Assembly (NCBI GenBank): GCA_963793825.1
Contig: CAWCBE010000005.1
Location: 171,487 to 235,486, forward strand
Reading direction: 5' to 3'
DNA length: 64,000 nucleotides
Origin: RYN-230 sp963793825
GTDB taxonomy: Bacteria; Actinomycetota; Actinomycetes; Streptosporangiales; Streptosporangiaceae
Part shown: positions 42,926 through 51,585 of the stretch, piece after piece
How the letters are laid out: the number at the start of each line of letters is the position of its first letter
Numbering within the stretch: position 1 is the first letter of the stretch
Made by a program: the position numbers and the translations under genes
The notes under the pieces: generated by a model
Told to the model about the DNA's origin: nothing
What the model saw: only the letters and a program-made list of their open reading frames with translations
Databases searched by the model: none

Positions 42926-44332
42926 GTGGATCACACTGAGGCCGGCCCGATCACCGTCTTCCTCGCGGACGACAACCTGATCGTGCGCGAGGGCGTGCGG
43001 GCGCTCATCCAGCGGCACCACGACCTGCGGGTGGTCGGCACGGCCGGGGATTACGACGGGGTAATCGGCGGCGCCACCGCGGCCCGCCCGCAGGTGCTGG
43101 TCACGGACATCCGGATGCCGCCGTCGTTCCAGCGTGAGGGCATCGACGCGGCGAAGGAGGTGCGTCACCGCCATCCGGGCACCGGAGTGGTGGTGCTCTC
43201 CCAGTACGAGGACCCGGAGTACGCGGTGTCGCTGCTGGCCGAGGGCTCGGCTGGGTACGGGTACCTGCTGAAGGACCACGTCGCCGAGGGGAACCAGCTG
43301 GTGGACGCGATCCGCACGGTCGCCACCGGCGGGACCGCGCTCGACCCCGCGATCGTCGAGGCGCTGGTCCGGCCGGTCGTCGCGCCGGGCGGCCTGGCAC
43401 CGGCCGAGGAAGAGCTGCTCGGGATGATCGCCGCGGGCAAGCCGATCAAGGCTATCGCCGCGGCCCGCAGGCTCACCCCGGAGGCGGTGGACGCCGAGGT
43501 CGAGGCGGTGTTCGTGAAGCTGGCCGAGGGCGTGTCGGCCGGGAATGCCAGCGCGCTGCGCCGGCTGCGCATGCTGCACCTGGCCATCGTGGACCGCGAG
43601 GAGCAGGGCGAGACGCTGTCCCGGCTGCTGCCCAGCGGGCTGGCCGACAAGCTGCGCCACCAGCGGCAGGCGATCGGCGAGACCGAGCGGGTGGAGGTGA
43701 CCGTGCTGATGAGCGATATCCGGTCCTACTCCACGATCGCCGAGCACGCTGACCCGAGCCAGCTGGCCGGCCAGCTGAACACCCACCGCGCGGCGATGAA
43801 CCAGGCCATCCTGGGCGAGGAGGGCACGGTGATGCAGTTCGTCGGCGACGCGGTGATGGCGGTGTTCGGCGCGCCGTTCCCGCAGCCTGACCACGCTGAC
43901 CGGGCAGTCGCGGCGGCGTGCGTCATGCACGAGCTGCAGGGCGAGATCAACCAGCGCTGGGCGGCCGACGGGCTGCCCGCCTTCGGCCTGGGACTGGGGC
44001 TGTCCACCGGAGAGGCCGCCGCCGCGCTGCTCGGCTCGGCCGAACGGCTGGAGTACACGCTGGTCGGTGACACGGTGAACCTGTCGCAGCGGCTGCAGCA
44101 ATTCGCGGACGCGGGTGAGACTGTCCTGTCCGGGGCCACGCTGCGGGCCCTGAGCACCCCGGTGCAGACCACCCCGCTGGGAGCGCGGATGGTCAAGGGC
44201 CGGGACACGCCGGTCACCGCATTCAAGATCACTCAACAGGGGGGCGGCGCGGACCGTGCGGCCGCCCAGGCCGTGGCCCGGCGGACGGTTCCGCCGGCCA
44301 CCGCGGACCTATCAACCCGAATGGGGGGGTAA
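42926..44332 (+). CDS. Response-regulator-type class III nucleotide cyclase (receiver, degenerate HTH, cyclase)
   Basis: 468 residues. The receiver (10-135) has D61 in VLVTDIRMPP. Residues 157-205 align with the LuxR/NarL HTH of the regulator at 47749 but have lost its hallmark residues, so DNA binding is doubtful. Residues 253-435 are a class III cyclase: metal ligands D264 (MSDIRSYS) and D308 (VGDAVMAVFG), transition-state N385 and R389 (DTVNLSQRL); the purine-selecting Lys is Q304. cAMP is the likely product, cGMP possible. GTG 42926 has no clear ribosome site. TAATG overlap with the ABC ATPase gene shows cotranslation. Confidence 0.9.
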   Translation: MDHTEAGPITVFLADDNLIVREGVRALIQRHHDLRVVGTAGDYDGVIGGATAARPQVLVTDIRMPPSFQREGIDAAKEVRHRHPGTGVVVLSQYEDPEYAVSLLAEGSAGYGYLLKDHVAEGNQLVDAIRTVATGGTALDPAIVEALVRPVVAPGGLAPAEEELLGMIAAGKPIKAIAAARRLTPEAVDAEVEAVFVKLAEGVSAGNASALRRLRMLHLAIVDREEQGETLSRLLPSGLADKLRHQRQAIGETERVEVTVLMSDIRSYSTIAEHADPSQLAGQLNTHRAAMNQAILGEEGTVMQFVGDAVMAVFGAPFPQPDHADRAVAAACVMHELQGEINQRWAADGLPAFGLGLGLSTGEAAAALLGSAERLEYTLVGDTVNLSQRLQQFADAGETVLSGATLRALSTPVQTTPLGARMVKGRDTPVTAFKITQQGGGADRAAAQAVARRTVPPATADLSTRMGG

Positions 44333-45060
44333 TGACCAATGAATCCCCGGCCCTGGTCATGCGCGGCGTGCGCAAGACCTTCGAGGCCGAGAACGCGCCG
44401 GTGCGTGCGCTGCGCGGGGTGGACCTGTGCGTCAGCCGGGGCGAGTTCACCGCCCTGATGGGCCCGTCCGGCTGCGGCAAGTCCACTCTGCTGAACCTGG
44501 TGGCCGGCCTGGACACCCCCGACGAGGGGGAGATCAGCGTCGCCGGGGAGATGGTGACCGGGCGCGGCGAAGATGACCTGGCCCGGCTCCGCCGCCGCCA
44601 TATCGGGCTGGTCTTCCAGTTCTTCAACCTGCTGGAGGGCATGACGGTGCTGGAGAACGTGGCGCTGCCCGCGGTCATCGCCGGCCGCCGCCGGAAGATG
44701 GCGGAGACCCGGGCCCGGGACCTGCTCGACCTGCTCGGCATCAGCGACAAGGCCAGCGCGCTGCCCGGGGTGCTGTCCGGCGGCCAGCGCCAGCGGCTGG
44801 CCGTCGCCCGGGCCCTGGCCAATGAGCCGACCTTACTGCTCGCCGACGAACCCACCGGGGCGCTGGACTCCGAAGGCGGCGAGGAGATCATCGAGCTGCT
44901 ACGGCGGCTGCACGCCGGCGGGCAGACCATCGTCATGGTCACCCACGACGCCAGTGTCGCGGCCGCAGCCGGCCGGGTGATCCGGATGCGCGACGGGCGG
45001 ATCGAGGAACCTGAGCATGAACCGGACAGCCGCGGCCCGGTCATCATCGGGGCGCACTGA
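44332..45060 (+). CDS. ABC transporter ATP-binding protein, LolD/MacB type
   Basis: 242 residues: Walker A GPSGCGKST, Q-loop VFQFFNLLEGMTVLENV, signature LSGGQRQRLAVARAL, Walker B LLLADEPTGALD, H-loop VTHD. The FNLL and ADEPTGALD wording is typical of ATPases serving FtsX/MacB permeases, so it probably energises permease 4 and perhaps 1 and 2. Starts inside the TAATG overlap with the cyclase gene and overlaps the sensor kinase by 44 bases. A G7 run precedes the start. Confidence 0.95.
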   Translation: MTNESPALVMRGVRKTFEAENAPVRALRGVDLCVSRGEFTALMGPSGCGKSTLLNLVAGLDTPDEGEISVAGEMVTGRGEDDLARLRRRHIGLVFQFFNLLEGMTVLENVALPAVIAGRRRKMAETRARDLLDLLGISDKASALPGVLSGGQRQRLAVARALANEPTLLLADEPTGALDSEGGEEIIELLRRLHAGGQTIVMVTHDASVAAAAGRVIRMRDGRIEEPEHEPDSRGPVIIGAH

Positions 45061-47245
45061 GCATGCGGTTCCCCCGGCATCAGCAGGCGGGACCGGGCCG
45101 GCCGGGCCGGCCATGAGCGGCATGCTGCAGGACACCGTGGCCGGCCCGGTGACTGCGCTGCCCCGGCACGGGAAGCCGTCCTGGCGGCCGGCCGCGGCCG
45201 CGGCACTGCTGGCCGCCACGGTGATCATCGTGGTCACCGGGCTGCGGATCCCCGTGCCCGGCGGGCTGCCAGCCGTGCAGGCCGTCGCCTTCGCGCTGAC
45301 CCTGGCCTGGGCGCTGGCCGCCACGATCGCCAGCCGGGCCCCGGGCCTGGCCGGGCAGTGGCACGTGGCCGGCGGGGCGCTCGCCGGGGCGATGGCCCTC
45401 ACCGCGGCCCGGCTGGCCAGCCGGGCGTCGCCGGGCCAGCACGAGCTGCCCAGGACGGTGGCCACCATCGCCGGGGCGCTGGTGATCGCGGCCACGGTCC
45501 ATTTCGTGCTGGCCGCCCCGGACGGGCGGCTCTCCGGGGCCGCCCGGCGGGCGGCCGCGGCCGTGGTTTACCTGGCCGCGCTGGCTGCCGGGGTCAGCCT
45601 GGCGGCCACCGGACGTCACGTCCCGGCGGCCGCGGCCGCGGTGATCTGGCCCGTCGCGGTGGCCTGCGCCCTGCCCGCCGCGCGGCTGCGCTACCTGCGG
45701 CTCGGTGGCCGGGACCGGGAGCGGATGCAGTGGCTGGCCGCTGGCCTGGTGCTGGCCGGGAACGCCGCCCTCGTGTGCGGGGTGCTGCACATGCTCGTCG
45801 GCTGGCCCGGACCGGTCGCTGCCGTGGCCGCCGGGGCCACGGTGGCGGTGCCGGCCGGGCTGGTCGCTGCGACCGTCACCCAGCTAGGGCCGCAGGCGGG
45901 CCGGCTGCTGGTGCACCTGCTCTCGCTGGCCGGGTTCAGCGTGGTGGTCTCCGGCATTTACCTGGTCATCGTGCTCGGGCTCGGGCAGCCGCCCGGCGGT
46001 CACGCCGACCGGGAGATCCTCGGCCTGTCCATGCTCGCCGCCGCGGTGGCGGCCATCGGCTACCTGCCGGCCCGGGACCGGCTGATGGCCTCGGCCACCC
46101 GGTTGGTGTACGGGGCCCGCGAAGCGCCCGACGAGGTGCTCCGCACGTTCGGCAGCCGGATGACCCGGGCGGTGGCCATGGACGAGCTGCTGCTGCAGCT
46201 GGCTGAGTCGCTGCGCAAGACGATGACCCTGACCAGCGCCGAGATATACACCGGGAGCGGGGAAGTGCTGGAGCGGACCGTCTCGGTGCCGGACGCCGGG
46301 CGCCGGTCCCTGATCATCGGCGAGCGGGAGCGCCCCGTGGTCACCCGGGCCGGGGTGTCCGGCAACGCATGGGCCTCCATCTGGCTCCCCGCGCTGCTGG
46401 GCGGCCGGGAACGCGCCCAGCTGCGGGTCGCGCCGATCAGTCACGCCGGCGAGCTGCTCGGCCTGCTCGTGGTCGAGCGCGCCGGCCACGCGGACGCCTT
46501 CACCGAGGAGGACGAGCGAGTACTCACCGAGCTGGCCCGCCAGGCCGGCCTGGCGTTCTACAACGTCCGGCTGGACGCAGCGTTGCAAACCACCCTGGAC
46601 GAGCTCCGGCGGCAGGCGGATGAGCTCCGGGAATCCCGGGCCCGCATCGTGGCCAGCGGCGATGCGGAGCGCCGCCGGGTGGAGCGCGACCTGCACGATG
46701 GGGCCCAGCAGCACCTGGTGGCCCTGGCGGTGACCCTGCGGCTGACCACCGACATCATCGCCGATGACCCGGCCGCCGGGATCGAGATGCTGGGCCAGAT
46801 GGCGCAGGATGTGCAGGCGACCATCCAGGAACTCCGCGAGCTGGCGCACGGCATCTACCCGCCGCTGCTGGCCGACAACGGGCTGGCCGAGGCGCTGCGC
46901 GCCGCGGCGGCCCGGGCCCCTATCCCGGTCACGGTGTCCGCCGACGGTATCGGGCGGTACTCGCAGGGCGTGGAGACAGCCGTCTACTTCTGCTGCCTGG
47001 AAGCGCTGCAGAACGCCGCGAAGCACGCGCCGGAGGCAACCGCGCGGCTGCGGTTGTCGGAGGAGTCGGGGGGACTGCTGTTCTCAGTCAGCGACGACGG
47101 CCCCGGCTTCGACGCGGCGCGGGTGCGGGCCGGCCATGGCTTCGTCAACATGTCTGACCGGCTCGGTGCGATCGGCGGCACGGTCCGCTGGGTGTCACAG
47201 CCCGGCCGGGGATCCACGATCAGCGGCTCGGTCCCCATCCTGTGA
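45017..47245 (+). CDS. Membrane sensor histidine kinase, NarL-type (HisKA_3) with GAF-like domain
   Basis: 742 residues: about eight membrane helices (50-350), a GAF-like domain (about 375-525), a coiled-coil linker (ALQTTLDELRRQADELRESR), HisKA_3 with ERDLHDGAQQHLVALA (phosphorylated His) and a HATPase (CLEALQNAAKHAP, DDGPGFD, GHGFVNMSDRLGAIGG). GAGG about 10 bases before ATG 45017 supports this start, 44 bases inside the ATPase gene; ATG 45113 is an alternative. Likely partners are the regulator at 47749, the lone receiver at 47273 and the receiver-cyclase, giving one kinase several outputs. Confidence 0.92.
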   Translation: MNRTAAARSSSGRTEHAVPPASAGGTGPAGPAMSGMLQDTVAGPVTALPRHGKPSWRPAAAAALLAATVIIVVTGLRIPVPGGLPAVQAVAFALTLAWALAATIASRAPGLAGQWHVAGGALAGAMALTAARLASRASPGQHELPRTVATIAGALVIAATVHFVLAAPDGRLSGAARRAAAAVVYLAALAAGVSLAATGRHVPAAAAAVIWPVAVACALPAARLRYLRLGGRDRERMQWLAAGLVLAGNAALVCGVLHMLVGWPGPVAAVAAGATVAVPAGLVAATVTQLGPQAGRLLVHLLSLAGFSVVVSGIYLVIVLGLGQPPGGHADREILGLSMLAAAVAAIGYLPARDRLMASATRLVYGAREAPDEVLRTFGSRMTRAVAMDELLLQLAESLRKTMTLTSAEIYTGSGEVLERTVSVPDAGRRSLIIGERERPVVTRAGVSGNAWASIWLPALLGGRERAQLRVAPISHAGELLGLLVVERAGHADAFTEEDERVLTELARQAGLAFYNVRLDAALQTTLDELRRQADELRESRARIVASGDAERRRVERDLHDGAQQHLVALAVTLRLTTDIIADDPAAGIEMLGQMAQDVQATIQELRELAHGIYPPLLADNGLAEALRAAAARAPIPVTVSADGIGRYSQGVETAVYFCCLEALQNAAKHAPEATARLRLSEESGGLLFSVSDDGPGFDAARVRAGHGFVNMSDRLGAIGGTVRWVSQPGRGSTISGSVPIL

Positions 47246-47272
47246 GGCGGGCCGCCGGGCCGGTACCGCGAG

Positions 47273-47665
47273 TCAGGTGCTGGCGAAGGTACCCGAGCCC
47301 CGCGCTGCCCACAGCCGCCGCAGCGTCTCCACGCCGAAACGCTCCTTGTTGAGGTACCCGGCCGCGCCACTGTCCATGGCGCCGGGGGGCAGGTCGGCCA
47401 GGTCGTAGGTGGAGCACAGGAACACCACGACATCCGGGTGCGCGGCCAGGATGCGGCGGGTCGCCTCGATGCCATTCATCCCCGGCATGTTGATGTCCAT
47501 CAGGACCAGCGCCGGGCGGAGGGCATCGACCAGGTCGATCGCCTCCGGTCCGCTGGACGCCTCCCCGGCCAGCGCGAAGCTGTCGAGGCGGCGCAGCACC
47601 GCCCGGGCGGCCAAGCGGAACGGGGCCTGGTCGTCTACCACGACCACTGCGTGCGGGGTGGTCAT
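47273..47665 (-). CDS. Single-domain response regulator (receiver only)
   Basis: 130 residues, a NarL-type receiver with VVVVDDQAPFRLAAR, phosphoacceptor in LVLMDINMPGMNGIEATRR, and a Lys in YLNKERFG; no output domain. It may act as a phosphate sink or bind a protein partner. ATG 47665 was chosen over an upstream GTG because the family match starts at MTTPHAVVVVDD. It converges with the kinase gene (27 bp apart) and is followed upstream by the NarL-type regulator on the same strand. Confidence 0.88.
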   Translation of the reverse strand: MTTPHAVVVVDDQAPFRLAARAVLRRLDSFALAGEASSGPEAIDLVDALRPALVLMDINMPGMNGIEATRRILAAHPDVVVFLCSTYDLADLPPGAMDSGAAGYLNKERFGVETLRRLWAARGSGTFAST

Positions 47666-47748
47666 GACTCCAGCTTGGCATGCCGGGGCCCGGCCGGCCG
47701 AGGGTGCTGCCACCTGGACGGACGGTGGGGCCAGCCTCCCTGGCGGCG

Positions 47749-48423
47749 TCAGCTGCCGTCCGCCTCACTCAGGTAGACCAGGACCGCCTTGACCCGGCGG
47801 TTCAGGTCCTTCTCCTCGCTGAGGCCGAGCTTGGCGAAGATCGAGTTGGTGTGCTTCTCCACCGCACGCTCGGACACCGTCAGCGCGGCCGCGATGGCCG
47901 CGTTGCTCTTCCCCTGGGCCATCTCGGCCAGGATCTCGGCTTCCCGCGGGGTCAGCTGGGCCACGCTGGAGTGCTGATGCTGCGCCCGGGACCGCACCAG
48001 CTCATCCACCACCAGCGGGTCGATCACCGAGCCCCCGGCCGCCACGGCGCGAATGGCCCTGGCCAGCTCATCGACGCTGGCCACCCGCTCTTTCAGCAGG
48101 TAGGCGCGGCCCGCCGAACCATGCTCGAGCAGCGCCATGGCATAACCCGGGGCGGTGTACTGGCTCAGCACCACGACGCCCACCTGCGGATGGTGCTCGC
48201 GCAGCCAGGTGGCCGCCTGGATGCCCTCGCTGGTGCCGGTGGGCGGCATCCGGATGTCCGTGATCACTACATCCGGCCGCTCCGCACCGACCAGCGCCAG
48301 CAGCTGCGGCAGGTCGGAGGCCGTCCCGACCAGCTCAAAGTCATCGTTGGCGGCGACCAGCCGGGAGACACCCTCCCGGAGCAGCACGTTGTCCTCGGCC
48401 AGCGCCACCCGGATCCTGTCCAT
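47749..48423 (-). CDS. NarL/LuxR-family response regulator
   Basis: 224 residues: receiver (IRVALAEDNVLLREGVSRLV; phosphoacceptor Asp in VVITDIRMPP; Lys in AYLLKERV) and a C-terminal LuxR HTH (LTPREAEILAEMAQGKSNAA, then SERAVEKHTNSIFAKLGL). The receiver is closely similar to that of the receiver-cyclase at 42926 (shared TDIRMPP, VVVLSQY and GSAG segments), so they probably arose by duplication and share a kinase. It is the transcriptional output of the island. Confidence 0.94.
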   Translation of the reverse strand: MDRIRVALAEDNVLLREGVSRLVAANDDFELVGTASDLPQLLALVGAERPDVVITDIRMPPTGTSEGIQAATWLREHHPQVGVVVLSQYTAPGYAMALLEHGSAGRAYLLKERVASVDELARAIRAVAAGGSVIDPLVVDELVRSRAQHQHSSVAQLTPREAEILAEMAQGKSNAAIAAALTVSERAVEKHTNSIFAKLGLSEEKDLNRRVKAVLVYLSEADGS

Positions 48424-48532
48424 CAGGCGGTGATCGTAGCGTGCCTGCGGGGCCGGCCGACAGTGCCGGCCAGCACGGCGGCCATCCGGGCCGGGCAGGC
48501 CGTGCCCGCCGTCACGGCCACCGCGGACGGGA

Positions 48533-48574
48533 CGGCGCCCCTGGCCCGGGGGGGGATGGTAACCAGGGGCGCCG
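48533..48574. terminator. Strong hairpin terminator
   Basis: CGGCGCCCCTGG (48533-48544) pairs perfectly with CCAGGGGCGCCG (48563-48574), 18-base loop. Placed 45 bases beyond the stop of the Fur-like gene on the minus strand, which it probably terminates, and upstream of the NarL-type regulator. 48424-48532 holds no gene. Confidence 0.75.
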
Positions 48575-48619
48575 CGCTGGGGCAGCTACCGTGAGCCGCC
48601 GTTCACCTGCTGGGCTCAG

Positions 48620-48928
48620 TCATCGGCGGCCCGGCCCGGCCGCCTGGCCCGGCGGCTGGATGACGGGCGTCGGGCGCGGCGGGAGGCGGCGGGGCTGGCC
48701 CCGCTCCCGGCATCCAGCGCACAGCCCCCAGAACGTGACCTCGGCCTCGCCGGCCAGCGACCATGCGCTTGCGGCGGGGTCCAGGCACGGGCCGTGACCG
48801 ACCATGCAGTCCACCTCGAGGACGGAGCCGCACTGACGGCAGACGACGTGATGCTGATGCTCCCCGGCCCGGGACTGATGCCGCACCCGGCTGCCCGCCG
48901 GCTCGACCCGCCGGTCGGCGTCCGTCAT
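48620..48928 (-). pseudogene. Fur-family metalloregulator fragment: C-terminal dimerisation/metal domain only
   Basis: 102 residues. HQSRAGEHQHHVVCRQCGSV, VDCMVGHGPCLD and EVTFWGLCAGC are the C-terminal half of actinobacterial FurA/CatR-type proteins, with both CxxC zinc pairs (CRQC, CAGC) and the HQHH cluster. The N-terminal winged helix (about 75 residues) is missing in every frame upstream; the match begins in mid-protein at LTDAD-like sequence with ATG 48928. It could be a relic, or a DNA-binding-free protein that forms mixed dimers. The last about 25 residues (Arg/Pro-rich) are not Fur-like. No katG is near. Confidence 0.7.
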
Positions 48929-49010
48929 GGTCCGAACCTAAGCCGCAAGACACGATCATTTCAAGGTAACGACTGACTCGCCCAGCGCTGCTGGGAGGCT
49001 CCTGTAGGGT

Positions 49011-49048
49011 GCCCGCCCTGGACGGGCCGGAGCCTGTCCAGGGCGGGC
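49011..49048. terminator. 13-bp perfect hairpin in the region upstream of the Fur fragment
   Basis: GCCCGCCCTGGAC (49011-49023) pairs with GTCCAGGGCGGGC (49036-49048), 12-base loop. It sits between two divergent genes, where no transcript should end, which suggests that a gene once ended here. A smaller repeat CCCAGC/GCTGGG lies at 48981-48995. The remainder of 48929-49219 holds nothing recognisable. Confidence 0.6.
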
Positions 49049-49219
49049 TGATGAGCCGGTACCCCCGTATCATCATTGGGTCCCCCACAGACATCATGGC
49101 ACGTCAAGGGCGAGTTCCTGCACTGGGGGCCGGCCAGCCGGCGCGGCGCGCCGCGATCCGGTGCCGGGCAGGCGATCCCGGTGTCCCGGCCACGGCGGCG
49201 CGGCTGATCCAATGGGCTG

Positions 49220-49813
49220 ATGGAACCCCTGGATGCTCAGCTGGCCTTCCTGCGCGAAGCCGACCAGCTCAAGGCGGTACTGCGGCAGAGCCGGATCATC
49301 GATGGCAGCCGCCGGGAGAACTCCGCGGAGCACTCGTGGCATCTGGCCCTGATGGGCCTCGTTCTGCGCGAATATGCGCCCGCAGGTACTGATCTCGGGC
49401 GGGTGACCGCCATGCTGCTGGTGCACGACCTGGTGGAGATAGACGCGGGCGACCTGTTCGCTTATGCGGGCGCGCAGGCCCAGGCCCGGCAGGAGGCGGC
49501 CGAGCGGGCCGCCGCGGACCGGATCTTCGCGCTGCTGCCGGCCGGGCAGGCCGGCCAGGTGCGCGCGCTGTGGGACGAGTTCGAGGACCGGCGCACCCCG
49601 GAGGCGAGGTTCGCCCGCGCGCTGGACCGGCTGCAGCCGATGCTGGCCAACGACGCCCTGGGCGGCGGAACCTGGGCCGAACACGGCGTCACCGCCGACC
49701 AGGTGCTGGTCAAGGTGGCGCTCATCGAGGAGGGGTCCCCGGCCCTGGGCGCGTTCGCGCGCGACCTGGTGCGGTCGTCCGTGCAGCGGGGCATCCTGGC
49801 GCCCGCGCCGTGA
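49220..49813 (+). CDS. HD-domain hydrolase, YfbR-like (probable nucleotidase)
   Basis: 197 residues. The HD set is ENSAEHSWHLALMG (first His), MLLVHDLVEIDAGD (HD pair) and a late Asp, as in the HD family close to E. coli 5'-nucleotidase YfbR. LKAVLRQSRIIDGSRRENS is typical. It would hydrolyse deoxynucleoside monophosphates or related phosphomonoesters in the cytosol. ATG 49220 has no strong ribosome site. Converges with the glycosyltransferase gene, 10 bp apart. Confidence 0.88.
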   Translation: MEPLDAQLAFLREADQLKAVLRQSRIIDGSRRENSAEHSWHLALMGLVLREYAPAGTDLGRVTAMLLVHDLVEIDAGDLFAYAGAQAQARQEAAERAAADRIFALLPAGQAGQVRALWDEFEDRRTPEARFARALDRLQPMLANDALGGGTWAEHGVTADQVLVKVALIEEGSPALGAFARDLVRSSVQRGILAPAP

Positions 49814-49823
49814 GCGCCGGGGC

Positions 49824-51128
49824 TCAGCGGCCCGCGGCCGCCCGCTCGATCACGCCGGCCGCGGCGTGCAGCCCGCGCCGGGCCTGGATCTGCGCGGCCG
49901 TGCGGGCCAGCCGGGCGCGCAGTGCCTCATCGCCGAGCAGCCGGGCCAGCGCGCCGTGCAGCTGGGCATCGGTGAACTCGTAGGGGTCAAGCCGCACGCC
50001 CAGGCCCCGCTCCTCCATGCGCTGAGCGTTGTCGTGCTGGTCCCAGAACAGCGGCAGGATGATCATCGGCTTGCCGAAGTGCAGGGACTCGGTGGTGGTG
50101 TTGTTGCCGCCGTGGGTGATCACCAGGTCGGCCAGCGGGAGCACCGAGGCCTGCGGCAGGAACTCCGCGCCGTGCATGTTCGGCGCCAGCTCCAGCTCGG
50201 CGTGCCGCGGGCCCATCGACACGATGTACCGGTGCGGGGTGGCCGCCAGGCAGTCGATAACCCGGCGCATCAGCCCGGTGTCCGCCGAGCCGAGCGAGCC
50301 CAGCGAGAAGTAGACCAGCGCGCCTTCCCGCCCGGCCAGCCGCTGCGGCAGGGTGAACGCCGCGTCGGTCTGCCGGACCGAGGAGTCCAGCCGGTGCCAG
50401 CCCGGGCCGAGCGGGCGGTCCCGCCGGTAGTCGGCGATCTCCGGGTAGACGTACAGGTTCACGTCGCCGCGGTGGATGAACTCCAGGTCCGGCAGGGGCG
50501 GGGCGCCCTGCTCCCTGACCCAGTCGTTGAACTCCGCCCACATCGGCCGGTGCACCCGGTCGTATTCGGCGCGGAACTCCGGCCACCGGGAACGGTCGGC
50601 GGCCGGGTACCCGGAGAACGCGGGCGGCAGGGCCGGGTCGGCGATCTCCAGCGGGTTGCAGGACACGATGCGGACGAACGGCGCCCCGCCGGCCAGCAGG
50701 GCCGGGAAACTGACCACGTTATCCTCGACGATCACGTCGGGGCGGGTCCGGCCGATGATCCCGGCGAGCTGCTCCTGGCAGTACCGGGCGCCGCTGATCA
50801 GCTCGGCCCAGACGGGCCTGATCCAGGTGTCCAGCTGCTCGATGGTGGGCTTGCGGAACTCCGGCGCGGTCCGGGCGATGAAGTCCTTCCAGAACTGGCC
50901 AGCATCCTGCTCCGGCTGGCCAGCATCCGGCCCGGGCTGGCCGGGGGCGGACAGGTCGACCAGGTGTTCCTCGAAGCCGAGCGGGGCCAGGCCCGCCCAG
51001 GACGCCTCGGCGGCGAAGGCCACCCGGTGCCCGCGGCGCCGCAGCACATCCCCGATCCCGATGCAGTTGTTGGTCGGGCCGTAGGCGCTCTCCGGCATGA
51101 ACAGCACGGTCAGCGGCCGGGTGGGCAT
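49824..51128 (-). CDS. UGT/MGT-type glycosyltransferase (GT1)
   Basis: 434 residues, GT-B fold. The donor-site signature is ITHGGNNTTTESLHFGKP followed by LPLFWDQHDNAQR, as in UDP-glucuronosyl and macrolide glycosyltransferases; YFSLGSLGSAD starts the C-terminal domain. The acceptor domain has an unusual short repeat (PGPDAGQPEQDAGQ). Such enzymes sugar-tag macrolides, lipids or xenobiotics; no biosynthetic cluster is near, so detoxification is plausible. ATG 51128 follows GGGAGG. Monocistronic. Confidence 0.9.
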   Translation of the reverse strand: MPTRPLTVLFMPESAYGPTNNCIGIGDVLRRRGHRVAFAAEASWAGLAPLGFEEHLVDLSAPGQPGPDAGQPEQDAGQFWKDFIARTAPEFRKPTIEQLDTWIRPVWAELISGARYCQEQLAGIIGRTRPDVIVEDNVVSFPALLAGGAPFVRIVSCNPLEIADPALPPAFSGYPAADRSRWPEFRAEYDRVHRPMWAEFNDWVREQGAPPLPDLEFIHRGDVNLYVYPEIADYRRDRPLGPGWHRLDSSVRQTDAAFTLPQRLAGREGALVYFSLGSLGSADTGLMRRVIDCLAATPHRYIVSMGPRHAELELAPNMHGAEFLPQASVLPLADLVITHGGNNTTTESLHFGKPMIILPLFWDQHDNAQRMEERGLGVRLDPYEFTDAQLHGALARLLGDEALRARLARTAAQIQARRGLHAAAGVIERAAAGR

Positions 51129-51249
51129 GGCGGCCTCCCTGGCATGCGAAGATCAGCAGCGCCCCGGACGTAACAGAACCACCCCGCCCCGTCAGGCCGC
51201 CCGGGCCTGCCCCGCGGGTGGTGCTGGCCGGCCGCGGCGTGCCAGGCCG

Positions 51250-51585
51250 TTAGCTGCCGAACTGGGCGGCGGCCCGGTCTACGGCGTCGTCCAGCATGCT
51301 GGCCGGCGGGGCCGCCGGGACCGGGCCGGCGGTACCCGCGCTCTCCGCCCGGCGCCCCCCATCCGGCCCGGCGCCGCGGGCCGGGTGCTCCACGACGGCG
51401 ATAACCCGGCTGGCCATGAACCGGGCGGTGCGCACGGCCGTGCCGCCCCGGGTGACCTCCATGACCTGCACGATGCCCCGCCCGGTGACGACCTCCACGC
51501 GCCGCCCGGCCCGGGTGGCGGCTACTTCATAGGTCCGCGACGTCCCGCCGGCGTCGATGACGATCTCGACCCGGTCCCCTTTCAC
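51250..51585 (-). CDS. Small hypothetical protein coupled to an ABC ATPase
   Basis: 111 residues. The first 65 form a likely small beta-barrel (KGDRVEIVIDAGGTSRTYEV, VEVVTGRGIVQVMEVTRGG); the rest is Ala/Pro-rich. No family recognised. GTG 51585 overlaps the ATPase stop as GTGA, so the two are made together. No signal peptide or membrane helix. Function unknown. Confidence 0.7.
   Translation of the reverse strand: MKGDRVEIVIDAGGTSRTYEVAATRAGRRVEVVTGRGIVQVMEVTRGGTAVRTARFMASRVIAVVEHPARGAGPDGGRRAESAGTAGPVPAAPPASMLDDAVDRAAAQFGS

Noticed and set aside
45063..45112. Non-overlapping start for the sensor kinase just after the ATPase stop
   Set aside because: The ATG at 45063 is out of frame; the in-frame choices are 45017 (with GAGG) and 45113.
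48603..49097. Overlapping longer frame covering the Fur fragment in another phase
   Set aside because: Its translation has no family match, while the fragment shows the two CxxC pairs of Fur.
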